Positions 6,178 to 7,216 of a stretch of 7,216 nucleotides of DNA are shown here, one piece after another; position 1 is the first letter of the stretch, and each line of letters begins with the position of its first letter. Source of the stretch: Chloroflexota bacterium (GTDB lineage Bacteria; Chloroflexota; Dehalococcoidia; UBA2247; RBG-13-53-26); NCBI GenBank assembly GCA_003650185.1, contig QMOF01000113.1:1-7216 (forward strand), written 5' to 3'. The notes below the pieces were generated by a model, which was not told the DNA's origin, ran no database searches, and was given only the letters and a program-made list of their open reading frames with translations. Position numbers and translations under genes: made by a program.

Positions 6178-6933
6178 CTACACCCTGGCCCTCAGCTTCT
6201 CCAACACTTCTTCTGGGAAGTCAACGTTGGAGAACACCCGCTGCACGTCGTCGAGCTCCTCCAGCTTGTCCAGCAGTCTCAGGGCACGAATAGCATCGTC
6301 CTCGTCCAGCTCCACCATCGTGGTTGGTACCATGGACAGCTCGGCGGAGGCTATGGGCACATTCTTCTCTTCCAGCGCCCGGCGCGCCGTCTCCAGCTTG
6401 TCCGCTTCGGTGTAGACCTCCAGGTAGCCTTGCTCCACTTTTACATCTTCGGCACCAGCGTCGATAGCCCATAGGGCCACTTCCTCGGCATCGAGCTGGC
6501 TTGTGTCGACGGTGATCACTCCCTTGGTCTCGAACATCCAGGACACCGCACCAGCCTCAGCCATGGTGCCACCACCTCTGTTCAGTACGCTCCGTATCTC
6601 TTGCAGGGCACGATTACGGTTGTCCGATAGCACCTGGATGAGCATGGCGGTGCCTCCTGGGCCGTAGCCTTCGAAGGTGGCCTCAACCAGAGACCCGCCG
6701 CCTGCTTCACCGGACGCCTTCTTGATGGCCCTCTCGATGTTGTCCGACGGCATGTTGTTATCGCGGCACTTCTGAATAAGCAACCTCAAGCGGACATTGT
6801 GCTCGGGGTTGCTGCCTCCGTCGCGCACCGCCACCATAATTTCCTTGGTCAGCTTGGTAAAAAGCTGCCCCCGCCGGGCATCGGCCACTCCTTTCTGGCG
6901 TTTGATGGTCGACCACTTAGAATGCCCTGACAT
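6178..6933 (-). CDS. yebC: YebC/PmpR (TACO1) family protein
   Basis: This 251-residue protein of the YebC family begins with the hallmark MSGHSKWSTIKRQKGVADA. It contains the conserved KCRDNNMPSDNIERAIKKA segment (about 55-73), the FEGYGPGGTAMLI region, and the RGGGTMAEAGAVSWMFE segment (about 119-135). Family members have been described both as DNA-binding transcriptional regulators and, more recently, as ribosome-associated factors that help translate proline-rich stretches; the sequence does not decide between these. The ATG is preceded by GGAGGG with 7-base spacing. It is first in an operon with ruvC and ruvA, and has a leader of about 140 bases. Confidence 0.95.
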   Translation of the reverse strand: MSGHSKWSTIKRQKGVADARRGQLFTKLTKEIMVAVRDGGSNPEHNVRLRLLIQKCRDNNMPSDNIERAIKKASGEAGGGSLVEATFEGYGPGGTAMLIQVLSDNRNRALQEIRSVLNRGGGTMAEAGAVSWMFETKGVITVDTSQLDAEEVALWAIDAGAEDVKVEQGYLEVYTEADKLETARRALEEKNVPIASAELSMVPTTMVELDEDDAIRALRLLDKLEELDDVQRVFSNVDFPEEVLEKLRARV

Positions 6934-6994
6934 ATCCTCTCCCTCCCTAGGAACAGACTACAGCCTCGCGCTCTGTCTTCTCACGGCGCCACCT

Positions 6995-7071
6995 ACAGGC
7001 TGCTGTGGCCTGCGCTCAGCAGCAGTTCGTCGGGGCACGGTTGGTTGAAGGCTGCTGTCGGGGGCACGGTT
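6995..7071 (-). repeat. Interleaved direct repeats and competing hairpins in the yebC leader
   Basis: Plus-strand AGGCTGCTGT occurs at 6997-7006 and again at 7049-7058. GTCGGGGCACGGTT occurs at 7029-7042 and, with one extra G, at 7057-7071. In the upstream copy (mRNA sense) the two units abut; in the downstream copy they are separated by about 24 bases containing CAGCAGCAG. In the transcript, CUGCUG can pair with either flanking CAGCAG. GCAGGC-N7-GCCUGU (6995-7013) forms a further 6-bp hairpin that competes with one of these pairings. The repeats are seen directly; the regulatory role is speculative. Confidence 0.45.
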
Positions 7072-7079
7072 CTTTCTCT

Positions 7080-7108
7080 AAGGTATAACCGCCGGGCGAC
7101 CTTGTCAA
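7080..7108 (-). promoter_or_regulatory. Promoter of the yebC-ruvC-ruvA operon
   Basis: On the minus strand a perfect TTGACA (7103-7108) is followed by TACCTT at 17 bases (7080-7085), or alternatively TATACC at 15 bases (7082-7087). The predicted start is near 7073, giving a leader of about 140 bases before yebC. The spacer contains the same 11-nt block (7090-7100) as the promoter at the left edge. The -35 is strong and the -10 is ambiguous. Confidence 0.55.
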
Positions 7109-7158
7109 CACTAGGAGCTTGGGTCACCACTTCTCCTGAAATTGGCTAAGTTTCCAGC

Positions 7159-7216
7159 TCATGGCACGTCAATTGCAAAGGTGCCCTTGGGCAAGCCCGA
7201 TGGGGAGAATGAGGAC
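7159..7216 (-). CDS. Possible 3' end of an upstream gene (partial, unidentified)
   Basis: One minus-strand frame entering from the right edge encodes SSFSPSGLPKGTFAIDVP and then TGA (7159-7161). Twelve of its 18 codons end in G or C, and the residues look protein-like. It ends about 50 bases upstream of the yebC promoter, a sensible place for a preceding gene to stop. With only 18 residues visible and another frame also open for 15 codons, this is a weak call and no family is recognised. Confidence 0.22.
   Translation of the reverse strand, partial: SSFSPSGLPKGTFAIDVP

Noticed and set aside
6934..7110. LexA-type SOS box upstream of the yebC-ruvCA operon
   Set aside because: Looked for CTGT-N8-ACAG and GAAC-N4-GTTC patterns because ruv genes are often damage-inducible; no match was found near the promoter.
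7180..7198. Short GC-rich palindromes (TGCCC-TT-GGGCA and GGGC-AA-GCCC) considered as an intrinsic terminator
   Set aside because: The loops are only two bases, so the stems cannot form as drawn, no T-run follows, and the stretch may be the coding end of an upstream gene.

Overview
This 7.2 kb window is a compact, GC-rich bacterial chromosomal segment. It holds seven complete protein-coding genes, at least four recognisable promoters, and no rRNA, tRNA, CRISPR array or insertion sequence. Protein character (YebC, RuvC and the ABC/FtsX pair) and base composition suggest a Chloroflexota, perhaps Dehalococcoidia-like, genome. That placement comes from sequence feel alone and was not tested by a search.

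Left part (1-4011, minus strand). A three-gene operon reads leftward: a TetR-family repressor, an ABC ATPase of the LolD/MacB class, and a 797-residue FtsX-type permease. The repressor gene overlaps the ATPase gene by 32 bp. The ATPase and permease genes are 4 bp apart, each with a strong Shine-Dalgarno sequence inside the preceding reading frame. A good sigma70-like promoter (TCGACA-N17-TAGAAT) lies upstream of the repressor gene, and a near-perfect TetR-type inverted repeat sits just after the predicted start point, so the operon is probably autorepressed. Downstream of the permease are hairpins and then a second leftward promoter (TTGACA-N17-TACCAT) serving a gene beyond the left edge.

Middle (4012-5053). 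After a roughly 355 bp divergent spacer comes rnc (RNase III) on the plus strand, with its own TTGACA promoter and a very short predicted leader. Its fold and most active-site residues are intact, but the metal-binding Asp equivalent to E. coli D114 is a cysteine (C119).

Right part (5081-7216, minus strand). yebC-ruvC-ruvA form a tight operon with gaps of 5 and 6 bp and GTG starts for both ruv genes. It converges on rnc with only 27 bp between the stop codons and no visible terminator. ruvB, which often follows ruvA, is absent here. The yebC promoter is followed by a leader of about 140 nt containing interleaved direct repeats that could form competing hairpins. Its promoter spacer shares an 11-nt palindrome-containing block with the promoter at the left edge.

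Most of the window is housekeeping DNA repair and RNA processing next to an exporter-like operon. I see no convincing new multi-gene system. The points most worth a second look are the RNase III active-site substitution, the yebC leader, the shared promoter-spacer element and the rnc/ruvA convergence.
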